DNA of 64,000 nucleotides from Tepidamorphus sp. (GCA_028280885.1 JANQKY010000071.1:1-64000); one strand, 5' to 3'; positions 25,998 through 36,713 are shown, numbered from the stretch's first letter. Notes: a model not told the origin generated them from the sequence alone. Numbers and translations are program-made.

Positions 25998-27062
25998 TCA
26001 GCCGTCGGGATGGCTTTCCAGATAGGCTTCGATCCGCGCCCGGTGCGCGCGCATGCTGTCGGTGATCATGTTGGCGAGATTGAGGGCATCCCGCCCGACC
26101 CGTCCATCGACGGTCGGATTGCGGCCCGTCAGGATGCAGTCGACGAATTCCTCGATCTCGTTGGCAAGACTATCTTCCTTCTCGATCTCCCACGTTTCCA
26201 TCGAAATGGCATCCGCGGACGCCGCCGCGCGACCATCCGCCGCGCTGTTGCGCGTGAAGCGGGTGACGCGATGGTCGACGAAATCGCAGGTCAGGTAGGA
26301 ATCGGGCTGGAACACGCGGATCTGTCGGTCGGTCTTGCCGGCGATGCGGCTTGCGGTGATATCGGCGACGGTGCCGTTCTCGAAGGTGAGCCGGGCGTTG
26401 GCGATGTCCTCGCTGGCGTTCAGCACCGGCGCGCCGAGCGCCTGGACGGAGTCGACCGGCGCCCCGACGAGGCCCAGCACCAGGTCGATATCGTGGATCA
26501 TCAGGTCGAGCACGACGTCGACATCGGTGGCGCGCGGCTTCCAGGGCGAAATCCGCCGGCTTTCGATGAAGAGCGGCCGGTCGACCTTGTCCTCCATCGC
26601 CCGGAAGGCGGCCGAGAAGCGTTCGATATGGCCGACCTGCAGGACCAGGCCCCGCGCCTCGGCCAGCGCAACGAGACGGTCGGCCTCCTCGACGGTCTGG
26701 GTGATCGGCTTTTCGACCAGCACATTCAGGCCGGCCCGGAGAAGATCGTCGGCGACCTGAAAGTGCATCGATGTCGGCACGGCGATCGACACCGCGTCGA
26801 CCCGGCCGATGAGATCCCGGTAGTCGGAAAGCGGCTCCGCGCCGTATTCGGCCGCGATCTCGCCCGCCCGCCCGGCATCGGCGTCGCACACCGCGACAAG
26901 ATCGGCGCGCGCGTTGAGCGCATAGTGCCGGGCGTGGAACTTGCCGAAATAGCCAAGTCCGACGACCGCGGTGCGGATTTTTCCGGACGGCAGATGTCCG
27001 TCTTCGCGCGAATCAGGGGAAGCGGGGCGTGCGGGCTCGGTCGACTGCATGGCCGACCTCAT
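25998..27062 (-). CDS. Gfo/Idh/MocA sugar-nucleotide dehydrogenase, GnnA-like
   Basis: This 354-residue NAD(P)-dependent oxidoreductase has a Rossmann motif AVVGLGYFGKFHARHYALN near residue 33, the catalytic lysine in VLVEKPITQTVEEAD, and HIERFSAAF. The stretch DVDVVLDLMIHDIDLVLGL is characteristic of the UDP-GlcNAc 3-dehydrogenase (GnnA) group, as I know the family. It would oxidise C3 of a UDP-HexNAc to supply the ketone for the aminotransferase downstream. It follows mgtE by 12 bases, and the spacing to GnnB is short. Confidence 0.88.
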   Translation of the reverse strand: MRSAMQSTEPARPASPDSREDGHLPSGKIRTAVVGLGYFGKFHARHYALNARADLVAVCDADAGRAGEIAAEYGAEPLSDYRDLIGRVDAVSIAVPTSMHFQVADDLLRAGLNVLVEKPITQTVEEADRLVALAEARGLVLQVGHIERFSAAFRAMEDKVDRPLFIESRRISPWKPRATDVDVVLDLMIHDIDLVLGLVGAPVDSVQALGAPVLNASEDIANARLTFENGTVADITASRIAGKTDRQIRVFQPDSYLTCDFVDHRVTRFTRNSAADGRAAASADAISMETWEIEKEDSLANEIEEFVDCILTGRNPTVDGRVGRDALNLANMITDSMRAHRARIEAYLESHPDG

Positions 27063-27074
27063 GGCACTTCCGTT

Positions 27075-28481
27075 TCACAGAAGCAAGACCGAGGCGAGCC
27101 CCAGAAAAGCAAGAAATCCAACAACATCTGTAACAGTCGTGAGGAAGACCGTCGAGGCGATGGCCGGATCGACGCCGATCCGGTCGAGACCGACGGGAAT
27201 GGCGATCCCGAACATGCCGGCGCAGAACAGGTTGATGATCATCGCGGCCGCGATCACCCCGCCAAGCGCCGGATTTGAAAACCACACGGCGGCGACCGCG
27301 CCGATCAGGGCCGCGAACAGGACGCCGTTCAAAAGCCCGACCAGCAATTCGCGCGTGATGAACCGGCGGATGTTGTAGCCGGCAAGCTCGCGGGTCGCCA
27401 GCGCCCGCACCGCCACCGTCATCGTCTGTGTGCCCGCGTTGCCGCCCATCGAGGCGACGATCGGCATCAGGATCGCCAGCGCCACCATCTGCTGCAATGT
27501 GCCGTCGAACAGCGCGATGACGGCGGAGGCGAGGATGGCGGTGGCGAGATTGAGCAAAAGCCAGGTGAAGCGGCTGCGCGCGGTGTCGACCACGGTATCG
27601 GAGATCTCCTCGTCGCCGACGCCGGCAAGGCCGCGGATATCCTCCTCCGCCTCCTCCTGGATGACGTCGACGATATCGTCGAACATCAACACGCCGACGA
27701 GCCGCTCATGCGCGTCGACGACCTCCGCCGAGACCAGGTTGTAGCGCTCGAAGACGACCGCGGCCTCCTCCTGGTCCATGTCGGCGGGGATCATCTGGAC
27801 GGGTGAGTCCATGATCGAATCGATCAGGATCGGCCGCTTCGACCGCAACAGCTTGTTGAGCGGCACCTTGCCGATCGGCCGGAACGAGGGATCGACGACG
27901 ACGATCTCGTAGAACTCGTCCGGCAGGTCGTCGGATTCGCGCATGTAGTCGATCGTCCGCCCGACCGACCAGAACGGCGGCACGGCGATCAGGTCGACCT
28001 GCATGCGCCGGCCGGCGCTGTCCTCGGGATAGTCGAGGCTGCGCTTTAGGAGCGCGCGCTGGAAGTCCGGGATCTTTTCGAGGATCTCTTCCTGCTCCTC
28101 CTCGTCGAGATCCTCCAGGATGTAGACGGCATCGTCGGATTCAAGGTCCTGAACGCCCTCGGCGACGGCCTCGGCCGGCAGCGCCTCGAGGATGCCCTCG
28201 CGGACGGAATCATCGACCTCGGTGAGAACGGTGAAGTCGAAGTCGCCGCCGAGCAGTTCGATGAATTGCGGCCGCTCATCCGCCGACAGCGCGGCGACCA
28301 GATCGGCGATATCGGCCTCGTGCTGGTCGGCGCACAGCGCCCTGAGCGCCTCGCCATCGGAGCGGGCGAGCGCCCGGCTGGCGGCCGACAGGAAGGGCAG
28401 CGAGATCGCGCCGTTCTCGTCGCGGACGGGAACCGCCTCGCCATCCTGGCCCGGTGATGTCGCTTCAGCGTGGTCCTGCAC
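27075..28481 (-). CDS. mgtE: MgtE magnesium transporter
   Basis: At 468 residues this is a full-length MgtE. It has an acidic N-terminal superhelical domain (about 40-145, with EDLDEEEQEEILEKIPD), a CBS pair (about 150-275, ending in VLMFDDIVDVIQEEAEEDI), a plug helix, and five membrane helices from about residue 310 that include the pore signature MPIVASMGGNAGTQTMTVAV. It senses and admits Mg2+. The start is GTG 28481. A 93-base gap separates it from the preceding oxidase gene, and I see no Mg2+ riboswitch in it. Confidence 0.96.
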   Translation of the reverse strand: MQDHAEATSPGQDGEAVPVRDENGAISLPFLSAASRALARSDGEALRALCADQHEADIADLVAALSADERPQFIELLGGDFDFTVLTEVDDSVREGILEALPAEAVAEGVQDLESDDAVYILEDLDEEEQEEILEKIPDFQRALLKRSLDYPEDSAGRRMQVDLIAVPPFWSVGRTIDYMRESDDLPDEFYEIVVVDPSFRPIGKVPLNKLLRSKRPILIDSIMDSPVQMIPADMDQEEAAVVFERYNLVSAEVVDAHERLVGVLMFDDIVDVIQEEAEEDIRGLAGVGDEEISDTVVDTARSRFTWLLLNLATAILASAVIALFDGTLQQMVALAILMPIVASMGGNAGTQTMTVAVRALATRELAGYNIRRFITRELLVGLLNGVLFAALIGAVAAVWFSNPALGGVIAAAMIINLFCAGMFGIAIPVGLDRIGVDPAIASTVFLTTVTDVVGFLAFLGLASVLLL

Positions 28482-28574
28482 GGAGCGCCCCGCCTGGTTT
28501 TGAAGGATCGGACAGCTTGGCCGTCCTTACGGTGCCTTTCTACAGATTGCGGGCGGCGTGGCAATCGCCGCCGT

Positions 28575-29681
28575 TCAGCGACCGCCCGCCAGGTCGGCGA
28601 TATGCGCTCCGATCGCGAGCGCCGATGTCAGCCCCGGCGATTCGAAGCCGAACAGGTTGATCAGCGCGCCGTCGCAGGCCGGAACGATGCGGAAATCCGG
28701 GCTGGCCTCGCCGTCCAGCTTCACGCGGACGCCGGAATAGTCGGGAAACAGGGCGCCGTCCGGCAGGTCCGGCCAGTAGGTCCGGATCGCTGCGTAGAAC
28801 GGCTCGGCGCGCCGCGGATCGACCGTGTAGTCGATCTCGCCGCCGGCCCGGTCGAGCCATTCGACATCCGGTCCGAACCGCGCCTGCCCGCCCATGTCGA
28901 GCGTCAGGTGCACACCAAGCCCGCCGGGCTCCGGCACCGGATAGATCAGCCGCGAGAACGGGCTTGCGCCATGCAGCGCGAAATAGTTTCCCTTGGCGTA
29001 GCGGACGGCGGGAACGAGGTCGGCCGGCACGCCGTCGATCGCGGCCGCGACGCGATGGGCCTGAAGGCCGGCGGCGTTGACGACGAGCCGGGCGGCGATC
29101 TCGTAAGGTTGATCGCCGGAAAAACCAAGCGCGATCCGGCCATCGGCCAGCACCCGCCCGGCGGCGACGGGTGAAGCAAAGGCGACCGCGCCGCCGGCAT
29201 CCTCGATGTCGCCCTGCAAAGCCAGCATCAGGGCATGGCTGTCGACGATCCCCGTCGAGGGCGACTTCAGCGCGCGAACGACCCGCAGCGCCGGCTCCAG
29301 TGCCAGCGCCGCATCGCGGTCGAGGACCTCGAGATCGGCGACACCATTGGCCTCCGCGCGCGCCTTGAGCCCGTCGAGCCCCGGCGCCTGCGCCTCATCG
29401 CTTGCCACGATCAGCTTGCCGATCCTGCGATGCGGAATGCCGCGTTCGGCGCAACAGGCATAGAGGCGGTGCTTGCCCGCAACGCAGAACCGCGCCTTCA
29501 GGCTGCCGGGCGGATAGTAGATGCCGGCATGGATCACCTCGCTGTTGCGGCTCGAGGTGCCGGTGCCGATTGCCTCAGCGGCCTCGGCGACGACGACCTC
29601 GCGGCCGGCAAGCGCCAGCGCCCGGGCCACCGCGAGACCGATGACGCCGGCGCCGACGACGATGACATCGGTGCTGTCCAT
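28575..29681 (-). CDS. FAD-dependent 2-hydroxyacid/amine oxidase, LhgO-like
   Basis: This 368-residue DAO-superfamily flavoprotein has the N-terminal FAD motif [19 protein letters not shown] and [20 protein letters not shown], which resembles L-2-hydroxyglutarate oxidase/dehydrogenase. [20 protein letters not shown] closes the fold. It begins 9 bases after the PhzS-like monooxygenase stop, so it is likely the last gene of the aromatic operon. There it may oxidise a hydroxyacid intermediate. The substrate is not determinable from sequence alone. Confidence 0.85.
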   Translation of the reverse strand: MDSTDVIVVGAGVIGLAVARALALAGREVVVAEAAEAIGTGTSSRNSEVIHAGIYYPPGSLKARFCVAGKHRLYACCAERGIPHRRIGKLIVASDEAQAPGLDGLKARAEANGVADLEVLDRDAALALEPALRVVRALKSPSTGIVDSHALMLALQGDIEDAGGAVAFASPVAAGRVLADGRIALGFSGDQPYEIAARLVVNAAGLQAHRVAAAIDGVPADLVPAVRYAKGNYFALHGASPFSRLIYPVPEPGGLGVHLTLDMGGQARFGPDVEWLDRAGGEIDYTVDPRRAEPFYAAIRTYWPDLPDGALFPDYSGVRVKLDGEASPDFRIVPACDGALINLFGFESPGLTSALAIGAHIADLAGGR

Positions 29682-29690
29682 GCCCGTCCC

Positions 29691-30947
29691 TCAAGCCCGC
29701 CCGCGCCCCTTGACGCCACGCCCCTTCACCAGGAAGCCCGCCGTGCCGGCATAGCCCTTGACGATCGCCGCGCGTTCCTTGCGGCTCAGCACGTCGTTGA
29801 CGTCCTCGAACAGATAGGGATTGAGCTTCTCGACCTCGTCGATGACCCGTTCAGGCCCGCCCTTGCGGTTCAGGCGGACGACCTCCGCGGTCTTCGGCAA
29901 CCGCTCCTTCTCGTAAGCATAGAGCGCCTCGCGGGGATGCTCGGCATTGGCCAGCGCATCGGCAAGGCAGCGCGCGTCGAGGATCGCCTGCGAGGCGCCG
30001 TTCGAGCCGACCGGATACATCGGGTGCGCCGCGTCGCCCAGCAGCGTTACCCGGCCATGGGTCCAGCGCGGCAGCGGATCGCGGTCGGCCATCGGGTATT
30101 CGAAGATATCCGTGGTCGCCCGCACCAGGCCCTCGATATCCATGCCGGGAACGGCGAACCGCTTGGCATGCGGCAGCACCTCCCAGAGCTGGGCCCGCTT
30201 CGACCAGCTCTTTTCCGGCGGCGGCGCGGTCGCGCCGTCGGCGACGCGCACATTGACGACCCAGTTGGTCAGTTGCGTGCCGTTCCTGGCCGGCGCGATC
30301 GGATAGAGCACGAACTTGCCGCCCATGCCGCCGCCGATCGCCATGGTCTCGCCGTCTTCCCAGACCGGCCAGTCGGTCGCCCCGCGCCACATGACGACGC
30401 CGTTCCAGCTCGGCGGCCCCTCATCGGGAAAGAACGCCTTGCGGCCGACGCTGTGGATACCGTCGGCACAGATCAGCACGTCGCCGCGCTCCGTCCAGCT
30501 TCCGCCGCCATCGATGCTCTGGACGAAATGGGCGGTCACCGCGCCCTCGTCCTGCATGAAACCGGCCAGTTGCGCGCCGGTCTGAATGGCGTCGGGGCCC
30601 AGCCGTTCGATCACCGCGTCGTAGATCACCTTCTGCAGCCGGCCGCGATGGATCGAGAATTGCGGCATGTCGTGGCCGGCATGCGTGCCGCGCAATTCGC
30701 GCCAGACTTCCTGGCCGTGCTTGGTGAGATAGCGCAGTTCGCGCGTGCGCACCGCGACCGCGTCGAGCCGGTCTAGCAGATCGAGCGCGGCCAGTTCGCG
30801 AATGGCATGCGGCAGCGTGTTGATGCCGACGCCGACCTCGCGCACCTCGGGCGATCGTTCGAACAGGTGGGCCTTGATGCCGCGCTGATGCAGCATCAGC
30901 GCCGTCGTCAGGCCGCCGATTCCGGCTCCTGCGATGAGGACCCTCAT
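29691..30947 (-). CDS. PhzS/salicylate-hydroxylase-like flavin monooxygenase
   Basis: This 418-residue group A flavoprotein monooxygenase has the GxGxxG motif VLIAGAGIGGLTTALMLHQRG, the DG motif LICADGIHSVGRKAFFP and the GD motif VTLLGDAAHPMYPVGSNGA. Relatives hydroxylate aromatic acids and phenazines. Its ATG follows the cupin TGA directly. It lies downstream of a Liv importer and an aromatic-CoA oxygenase, so a ring-hydroxylating step in the same pathway is likely. The exact substrate is unknown. Confidence 0.9.
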   Translation of the reverse strand: MRVLIAGAGIGGLTTALMLHQRGIKAHLFERSPEVREVGVGINTLPHAIRELAALDLLDRLDAVAVRTRELRYLTKHGQEVWRELRGTHAGHDMPQFSIHRGRLQKVIYDAVIERLGPDAIQTGAQLAGFMQDEGAVTAHFVQSIDGGGSWTERGDVLICADGIHSVGRKAFFPDEGPPSWNGVVMWRGATDWPVWEDGETMAIGGGMGGKFVLYPIAPARNGTQLTNWVVNVRVADGATAPPPEKSWSKRAQLWEVLPHAKRFAVPGMDIEGLVRATTDIFEYPMADRDPLPRWTHGRVTLLGDAAHPMYPVGSNGASQAILDARCLADALANAEHPREALYAYEKERLPKTAEVVRLNRKGGPERVIDEVEKLNPYLFEDVNDVLSRKERAAIVKGYAGTAGFLVKGRGVKGRGRA

Positions 30948-31442
30948 TCAGGCCTCCTGCGCGTTGGTGCCGTCCTCGCCGTCGGCCTCTTCCGGCGGCG
31001 GCAGGAAATCGATCTCGTGCTCGGCCGAGACCGCGACGAGCTTTGCCGGGTCCGGATCGGCGCCCATGTTGTGGATCGCCCAGAACAGGTCGTAGAGCCG
31101 GCGTGCCGGCGACACCCAGAACAGCGTCTTGATGGTCGTGCCGCTCTTGTTGAAGATCCCGTGCGGGATGCCGCGCGGCATGTGGACGAGATCGCCCGGC
31201 TCGGCGAAATTCTCTTCGCCATCGAGCAGGAAGTCGAAGCGGCCTTCGAGGATATAGAGGAACTCGTCCTGGGTCGGGTGGATATGCGGGGGCACGAAGG
31301 TGCCTGCCGGCAGCGTCGCGTGCCAGGAAAAAGAGGATTCGCAGATCTGCTTGGGCACATAGGTCTGGCCGAGGATGTTCCAGCTTATCCCGTCCATCCC
31401 GTCGCGCGCCCGCAGGATTCCAGCCGGCATGTCCATCAGCAT
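30948..31442 (-). CDS. Single-domain cupin protein
   Basis: This 164-residue cupin has PPHIHPTQDEFLYILEGRFD (motif 1, with metal-binding His, His and Glu) and PGDLVHMPRGIPHGIFN (motif 2, His). The metal site therefore looks complete and it could be a small dioxygenase, isomerase or binding protein. The start follows GGGGGAG. It is transcribed between livF and the flavin monooxygenase, which suggests a step on the same aromatic substrate. It is far shorter than gentisate dioxygenase. Confidence 0.88.
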   Translation of the reverse strand: MLMDMPAGILRARDGMDGISWNILGQTYVPKQICESSFSWHATLPAGTFVPPHIHPTQDEFLYILEGRFDFLLDGEENFAEPGDLVHMPRGIPHGIFNKSGTTIKTLFWVSPARRLYDLFWAIHNMGADPDPAKLVAVSAEHEIDFLPPPEEADGEDGTNAQEA

Positions 31443-31489
31443 CGTCTCACTCCCCCTTTACGCGTGAGCCCATTTCCCGGGCCACTTGG

Positions 31490-32181
<692 letters not shown>

Positions 32182-32185
<4 letters not shown>

Positions 32186-32931
32186 GGCAGCTTCGTCCCC
32201 AGATACGCAGCGCGTGCGTCCTCGTCGGCGCGCACCGCCTCCGGCGTGCCGGTCGCGATCACCTTGCCATAGGCGAGCACGGAGATCCGGTCGGCGAGCT
32301 TGAACACGGCCTCCATGTCGTGCTCGACGAGCAATATCGGGATCTGCGTCTTCAGCGTTTTCAGGGTCTCGGTCAGGGCGGCGCTCTCGCCCTTGCCGAG
32401 GCCGGCCATCGGCTCGTCGAGCAGCAGCGCCTTCGGCGCGCCGACGATCGCCATTGCCAGTTCGAGCAGCCGGTGTTCGCCATGCGACAGGTCGGCGCTG
32501 CGAACGGCTGCGCGATGGCCCAGACCGATCGTTTCCAGCGCCGCGCGGGCCCTCGAATTCAGGGCGTCCTCGTTGCGCGCCGTGCCGAAGAAACGGAAGC
32601 TCGAGCCGTCCTTGGCCTGGGCGGCAAGCGCGACGTTCTCCAGGACCGAGAAGCTCCGGATGACGGTGGTGATCTGGAACGTCCGGCCGAGGCCGGCAAG
32701 CGCCCGCTGCGGTGGCGTCAGGCGGGAGATATCGGCGTCCGCCAGCACCACCTTGCCCCGGTCAGGGGCCAGCGTCCCCGACACCAGGTTGATCAGCGTC
32801 GTCTTGCCCGCCCCGTTGGGACCGATCAGCGCATGGCACTCGCCGGGTTTGAGATCGAGCGTCACGTTGTCGGTGACGAGCAGCGAGCCGAAGCTCTTCA
32901 CAAGCCCGTCCAGCGCCAGCACGACACTCAT
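32182..32931 (-). CDS. LivG-type ABC ATPase
   Basis: This 249-residue ATPase partners LivF. Walker A is IGPNGAGKTTLINLVSG, the signature is the LivG-style LSHGEHRLLELAMAI, and Walker B is LLLDEPMAGLG. I set the start at ATG 32931 (MSVVLALDGLVKSFG), which overlaps the livM stop by 4 bases. A longer upstream open frame is only the livM shadow. Confidence 0.93.
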
Positions 32932-33932
32932 CGCCCGCCCCCCACGCGCGCCAGCAGGTTGGCGAGGCCACCTTTGGCAAACAGTGCGATCAGCACCAGC
33001 ATCGGCCCGAAGATCAGCTTCCAGTCGACCGTGTAGCGCGACAGCGCCTCCTCGATCAGCACGACGAACAGCGCGCCCAGCAGCGCGCCGTTGCGCGTGC
33101 CCATCCCGCCGAGGATGACCATCACGATCAGCGTGCCGGAATTCTGCCAGGAGGCGGTCGAGGGATTGATGAACTCGGTGTGGCAGGCCATCAGGAAGCC
33201 GGCCACCCCGGCAAACAGCCCGGCGATGACATAAGCCGCGAGCCGGAACCGGTAGAGATCGAAGCCGACCACGCCAACCCTGAGCGGACTTTCCTTGCCC
33301 GCCCGCAGCACCCGGCCGAAACGCGACCCGGCGATCCGCCCGACCGCAAGCCAGGTGAGCGCCAGCACAACAAGCGTCGAATAGAACAGGCCCGAACCGG
33401 TCTGGAAGACATAGGCGCCGAACAGGTCGGGCGTATCCCACAGCGTCAGCCCGTCGTCGCCGCCATAGGAGGACAACGACGACAACGCGAAGAACAGCAT
33501 CTGCCCGAAGGCGAGCGTGATCATGATGAAATAGACGCCCGAGGTGCGCAGCGAAATGGCGCCGGTCACCAGCGCGAAGCCGCCGCAGATCAGAAGCACC
33601 AGGCCGAGGATCGGCAAGGCCCCGTAGATGCCTTCGGTGAGCGCGATGCCGGTGACATAGGAGCCGAGGCCGAGAAAGGCGGCATGGCCGAAGCTGACCA
33701 GTCCGCTATAGCCGATCAGCAGATCGAGCGAGATCGCGGCGATCGCCAGGATCATCGCCTTCATGACGAGATTGAGCACGTAGCTGCCGCCCGCCACCGC
33801 GGTGATCTGCGGCATCAGGGCAAGCACGAGAAGGATCGCAAGCCCGGCCAGCAGCCCGGCATCGCCGAACCGCCGCGCCGGCGTGGCCCCGCCCTGTGGA
33901 GCCCTGTCCTGTGTGACAGACCGGTCCGTCAT
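32928..33932 (-). CDS. LivM-type ABC permease
   Basis: This 334-residue inner-membrane permease has about ten hydrophobic segments. The family region is SLDLLIGYSGLVSFGHAAFL, and GVVGFDLYRFRLAAYVIAGLFAG forms the typical cytoplasmic coupling area. It overlaps both LivH (33929) and LivG (32931) by 4 bases, as in a tightly coupled importer operon. Confidence 0.94.
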   Translation of the reverse strand: MTDRSVTQDRAPQGGATPARRFGDAGLLAGLAILLVLALMPQITAVAGGSYVLNLVMKAMILAIAAISLDLLIGYSGLVSFGHAAFLGLGSYVTGIALTEGIYGALPILGLVLLICGGFALVTGAISLRTSGVYFIMITLAFGQMLFFALSSLSSYGGDDGLTLWDTPDLFGAYVFQTGSGLFYSTLVVLALTWLAVGRIAGSRFGRVLRAGKESPLRVGVVGFDLYRFRLAAYVIAGLFAGVAGFLMACHTEFINPSTASWQNSGTLIVMVILGGMGTRNGALLGALFVVLIEEALSRYTVDWKLIFGPMLVLIALFAKGGLANLLARVGGGR

Positions 33933-34855
33933 GCCGACCCCTTGGCCGGGAACAGGCCCTGCGGACGGAAGAACAGCACGGCGGCCATGAAGATATAGAT
34001 CAGCATCGAGGCGATCGAGGGTCCGATCTGGTTGGCGGCCGAGGCATCGAAGATCAGGTTCATGGCGTCGGTGGCGAGCGACCGGCCGAGCGTGTCGATC
34101 AGGCCGACCAGGATCGCGGCGATGAAGGCGCCGCGGATCGAGCCGATGCCGCCGATGATGATGACGACGAAGGCGACGATCAGGAGATTGTCGCCCATGC
34201 CCGGTTCAAGCGTGAAGACGGGGGCGGCCAGCGCCCCGGCGAAACCGGCCAGCATGGCGCCGAAGCCGAAGACGATCATGAACAGCCGGCGGATATTGAT
34301 GCCGAGCGCGCTGACCATGTCGGCATTCGAGGCGCCGGCCCGGATCAGCATGCCGACACGCGTTCGCGTGACGACCAGATAGAGCCCCGCCGCGACCAGC
34401 ACGCCGACGACGATCAGGGCGAGCCGGTAGACCGGATAGAGCAGATTGTCAGTGAGCTGCAGCGAGGCGGAGAGGAATTCAGGGGCCGGCAGCGTCAGCG
34501 TGCCCGGCCCCCAGATCACCTTCACCGCCTCGTTGACGAACAGGATGATGCCGAAGGTGGCGAGCACCTGGTCGAGATGATCCCTGTCGTAGAGATGTCG
34601 GAAGACGAGCGCCTCCAGCGCCAGCCCCAGGCACAGCGCCGTGACGAGGCCGAGCAGCAGCGCGGTCAGGAAATTGCCGGTGACGCCGAAATACATGAAG
34701 GTCAGGTAGGCGCCGATCATGTACTGGACGCCATGGGCCAGGTTGATGAAGCCCATGACGCCGAAGACGAGCGTCAGCCCGGCGGCGATCAGAAACAGGA
34801 GCACGCCATATTGCGCCCCGTTCAGAAGCTGAATCAGGAATAGCGTGGATGACAT
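33929..34855 (-). CDS. LivH-type ABC permease
   Basis: This 308-residue permease opens with MSSTLFLIQLLNGAQYGVLL. LVFGVMGFINLAHGVQYMIGA and GGIGSIRGAFIAAILVGLID are family regions. I placed the start at 34855 because GGAGGG stands about 8 bases upstream. It starts 29 bases after the binding-protein stop. Confidence 0.94.
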   Translation of the reverse strand: MSSTLFLIQLLNGAQYGVLLFLIAAGLTLVFGVMGFINLAHGVQYMIGAYLTFMYFGVTGNFLTALLLGLVTALCLGLALEALVFRHLYDRDHLDQVLATFGIILFVNEAVKVIWGPGTLTLPAPEFLSASLQLTDNLLYPVYRLALIVVGVLVAAGLYLVVTRTRVGMLIRAGASNADMVSALGINIRRLFMIVFGFGAMLAGFAGALAAPVFTLEPGMGDNLLIVAFVVIIIGGIGSIRGAFIAAILVGLIDTLGRSLATDAMNLIFDASAANQIGPSIASMLIYIFMAAVLFFRPQGLFPAKGSA

Positions 34856-34884
34856 CCGACCGCCCTCCGGGATGCCTGTCTGTC

Positions 34885-36042
34885 TTACATCTTGCACTCG
34901 GCCGCGAAGCTGTCCGTGTGGTCGTCGAACACCTTCTTGTCGACCACGGTCCAGAACTTGCCGTCGTCGCGCTGGTCGACGCGCAGCAGATAGAAATCCT
35001 GGATCGGGAAGTGATTGTTGTTGAAGGCGAAGTCCCCGCGCAGCGACTCGAAGTCGGCGGCCTCAAGCGCCTTGCGGAGCGCCTCCTTGTCCGACAGGTC
35101 ACCGCCGACGGCGCGCACGGCGCTGTCGATCAGCAGCGCCGCGTCATAGGCCTGCATGGCGAAGCCGCCGGGGATGTAGCCGTATTTGGCCTCGAAATCG
35201 GCGACGAATTTCTTGCTCTGCGGCAGGTCCATCGACGGCGCCCAGTTGGTCGCGCCGAAGAAGCCGAGCGCGGCCTCCTTCTGCGCCGGCAGCGTCGCCT
35301 CGTCGACGGTGAAGGCCGACAGGAAGGTCATCTTGTCGGCCAGGCCGGACTCGCGGAACTGCTTGACGAAGCGCACGCCCATGCCGCCGGGCATAAAGGT
35401 GAACAGCGCCTCGGCCCCGGAATCCGACATCTGGGCGATCTCGGCGGAGAAGTCCTGATGGCCGAGCGGCGTATAGACCTCGTTGGTGATCTCGCCGTCA
35501 TAGTACTTCTTGAAGCCCTCCACCGCGTCGCGGCCGGCCTGATAGTTCGGCGTCATCATGAAGACGCTCTTGATGCCCTGTTCCTTGGCATGCTTGCCGA
35601 GCGTCTCGAAATTCTGGTTGTTCTGATAGGAGGTCGAGAAGAAATACGGGTTGCAGTTGCGGCCCGCCAGCGTCGAGGGGCCGGCATTCGGGCTGATCAG
35701 GAAGGTCTCCGACCGGGTGACCGGCTTGAAGATCGCGCCCAGCACGTTCGAGAACACGGTGCCGACGACGAAATCGACCTGGTCGCGCTCCAGCAGGCCC
35801 TTGACGCGGGTCAGCGCGACATCGGGCTTCAGTTCGGAATCGACGACGAACAATTCGGTGTCGAGACCGCCGAGCTTGCCGTCCTTGTCGTCGATGGCGA
35901 GCTTGAAGCCGTCCTCGATCTGCTTGCCCAGAACGGCGGGCGGTCCGGACAGGGTGACGACCAGTCCGATCTTCAGGTCTTCAGCTGATGCCATGCCGGT
36001 GGCCATCAGCAGCGCGCCCAGGGCGCATGCGAGTTTTTTCAC
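34885..36042 (-). CDS. Liv-type ABC substrate-binding protein
   Basis: This 385-residue periplasmic protein has a signal peptide (ACALGALLMATGMASA, about residues 5-20) and a type-I binding fold beginning LKIGLVVTLSGPPAVLGKQ. The start is GTG 36042 with GGGAGAAA before it. It lies upstream of livHMGF-type genes and downstream of the CoA ligase and AhpD-like genes, so it probably binds the aromatic acid that the ligase activates. A short hairpin (36102-36114, GCCCG-TTT-CGGGC) lies in its leader. Confidence 0.92.
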   Translation of the reverse strand: MKKLACALGALLMATGMASAEDLKIGLVVTLSGPPAVLGKQIEDGFKLAIDDKDGKLGGLDTELFVVDSELKPDVALTRVKGLLERDQVDFVVGTVFSNVLGAIFKPVTRSETFLISPNAGPSTLAGRNCNPYFFSTSYQNNQNFETLGKHAKEQGIKSVFMMTPNYQAGRDAVEGFKKYYDGEITNEVYTPLGHQDFSAEIAQMSDSGAEALFTFMPGGMGVRFVKQFRESGLADKMTFLSAFTVDEATLPAQKEAALGFFGATNWAPSMDLPQSKKFVADFEAKYGYIPGGFAMQAYDAALLIDSAVRAVGGDLSDKEALRKALEAADFESLRGDFAFNNNHFPIQDFYLLRVDQRDDGKFWTVVDKKVFDDHTDSFAAECKM

Positions 36043-36120
36043 GATAGTTTCTCCCTCTTGGATTTCAGCCGGCCGGTCTGGCGCGGTCTTTCCTGGAACA
36101 GGCCCGTTTCGGGCTTATGG

Positions 36121-36678
36121 TTACGCGCCGTCCTTCCCCGACCACGCCATACGGGCGAGCACGTCGTCAAGCGGCGTATCGACGAGATGGTTGGTATAGT
36201 TGGAAAGCGTCTTCATGGCCACGCAGAGCAGGATTTCGAGCACGTTCTGCCTGGTGAAGCCCGCCGCGATGAAGGCATCGACGGTATCTTTCGAGTATCC
36301 GCGCTCGACCACGACGTCCTCGGTAAACACGCGCAGCGCCTCGAGCCGCGGATCGTCGATCGGCTTGCCGGTGCGCAGCGCCTCGATCGCCGCCTTGTCG
36401 AGCTTGGCCATCCGAGCGCCGGAGGAATGGGCGGCAACGCAATAAGTGCAGCCGTTCTCCACGCTGATGGCAAGCAGGATGAGTTGCTGCTCGGCCGGCG
36501 AGAAGCTGGTCTTCGAGACCAGTTTCGACAGGGTCAGATAGGCTTCCAGCGTTACGTCGGATTCGGCCATCATGCCGTACAGATTGGGCAGGAAGCCCAT
36601 CTTCTGCTGGACGTCGGCAAGCAGCTCGCCGGACTTTCCCGGCGCATCGTCCGGCGTGTAGAGGGTGAAGTCGGTCAT
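36121..36678 (-). CDS. AhpD/carboxymuconolactone decarboxylase-family protein
   Basis: This 185-residue all-helical protein has the AhpD redox motif SVENGCTYCVAAHSSG (CxxC plus His), typical of peroxidase-related CMD proteins. The start at 36678 follows AGGAG. It sits between the CoA ligase and the binding protein of the importer. It could protect the flavin oxygenases from peroxide or decarboxylate an intermediate. The sequence favours the redox role because both cysteines are present. Confidence 0.88.
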   Translation of the reverse strand: MTDFTLYTPDDAPGKSGELLADVQQKMGFLPNLYGMMAESDVTLEAYLTLSKLVSKTSFSPAEQQLILLAISVENGCTYCVAAHSSGARMAKLDKAAIEALRTGKPIDDPRLEALRVFTEDVVVERGYSKDTVDAFIAAGFTRQNVLEILLCVAMKTLSNYTNHLVDTPLDDVLARMAWSGKDGA

Positions 36679-36713
36679 CTCGTCTCCTGGCGCTGTTCGG
36701 TTGTGGGGATGGG

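Noticed and set aside
28482-28574. Possible Mg2+ riboswitch upstream of mgtE
   Set aside because: The 93-base gap shows no M-box-like helices I can recognise, and such riboswitches are not typical of this lineage.
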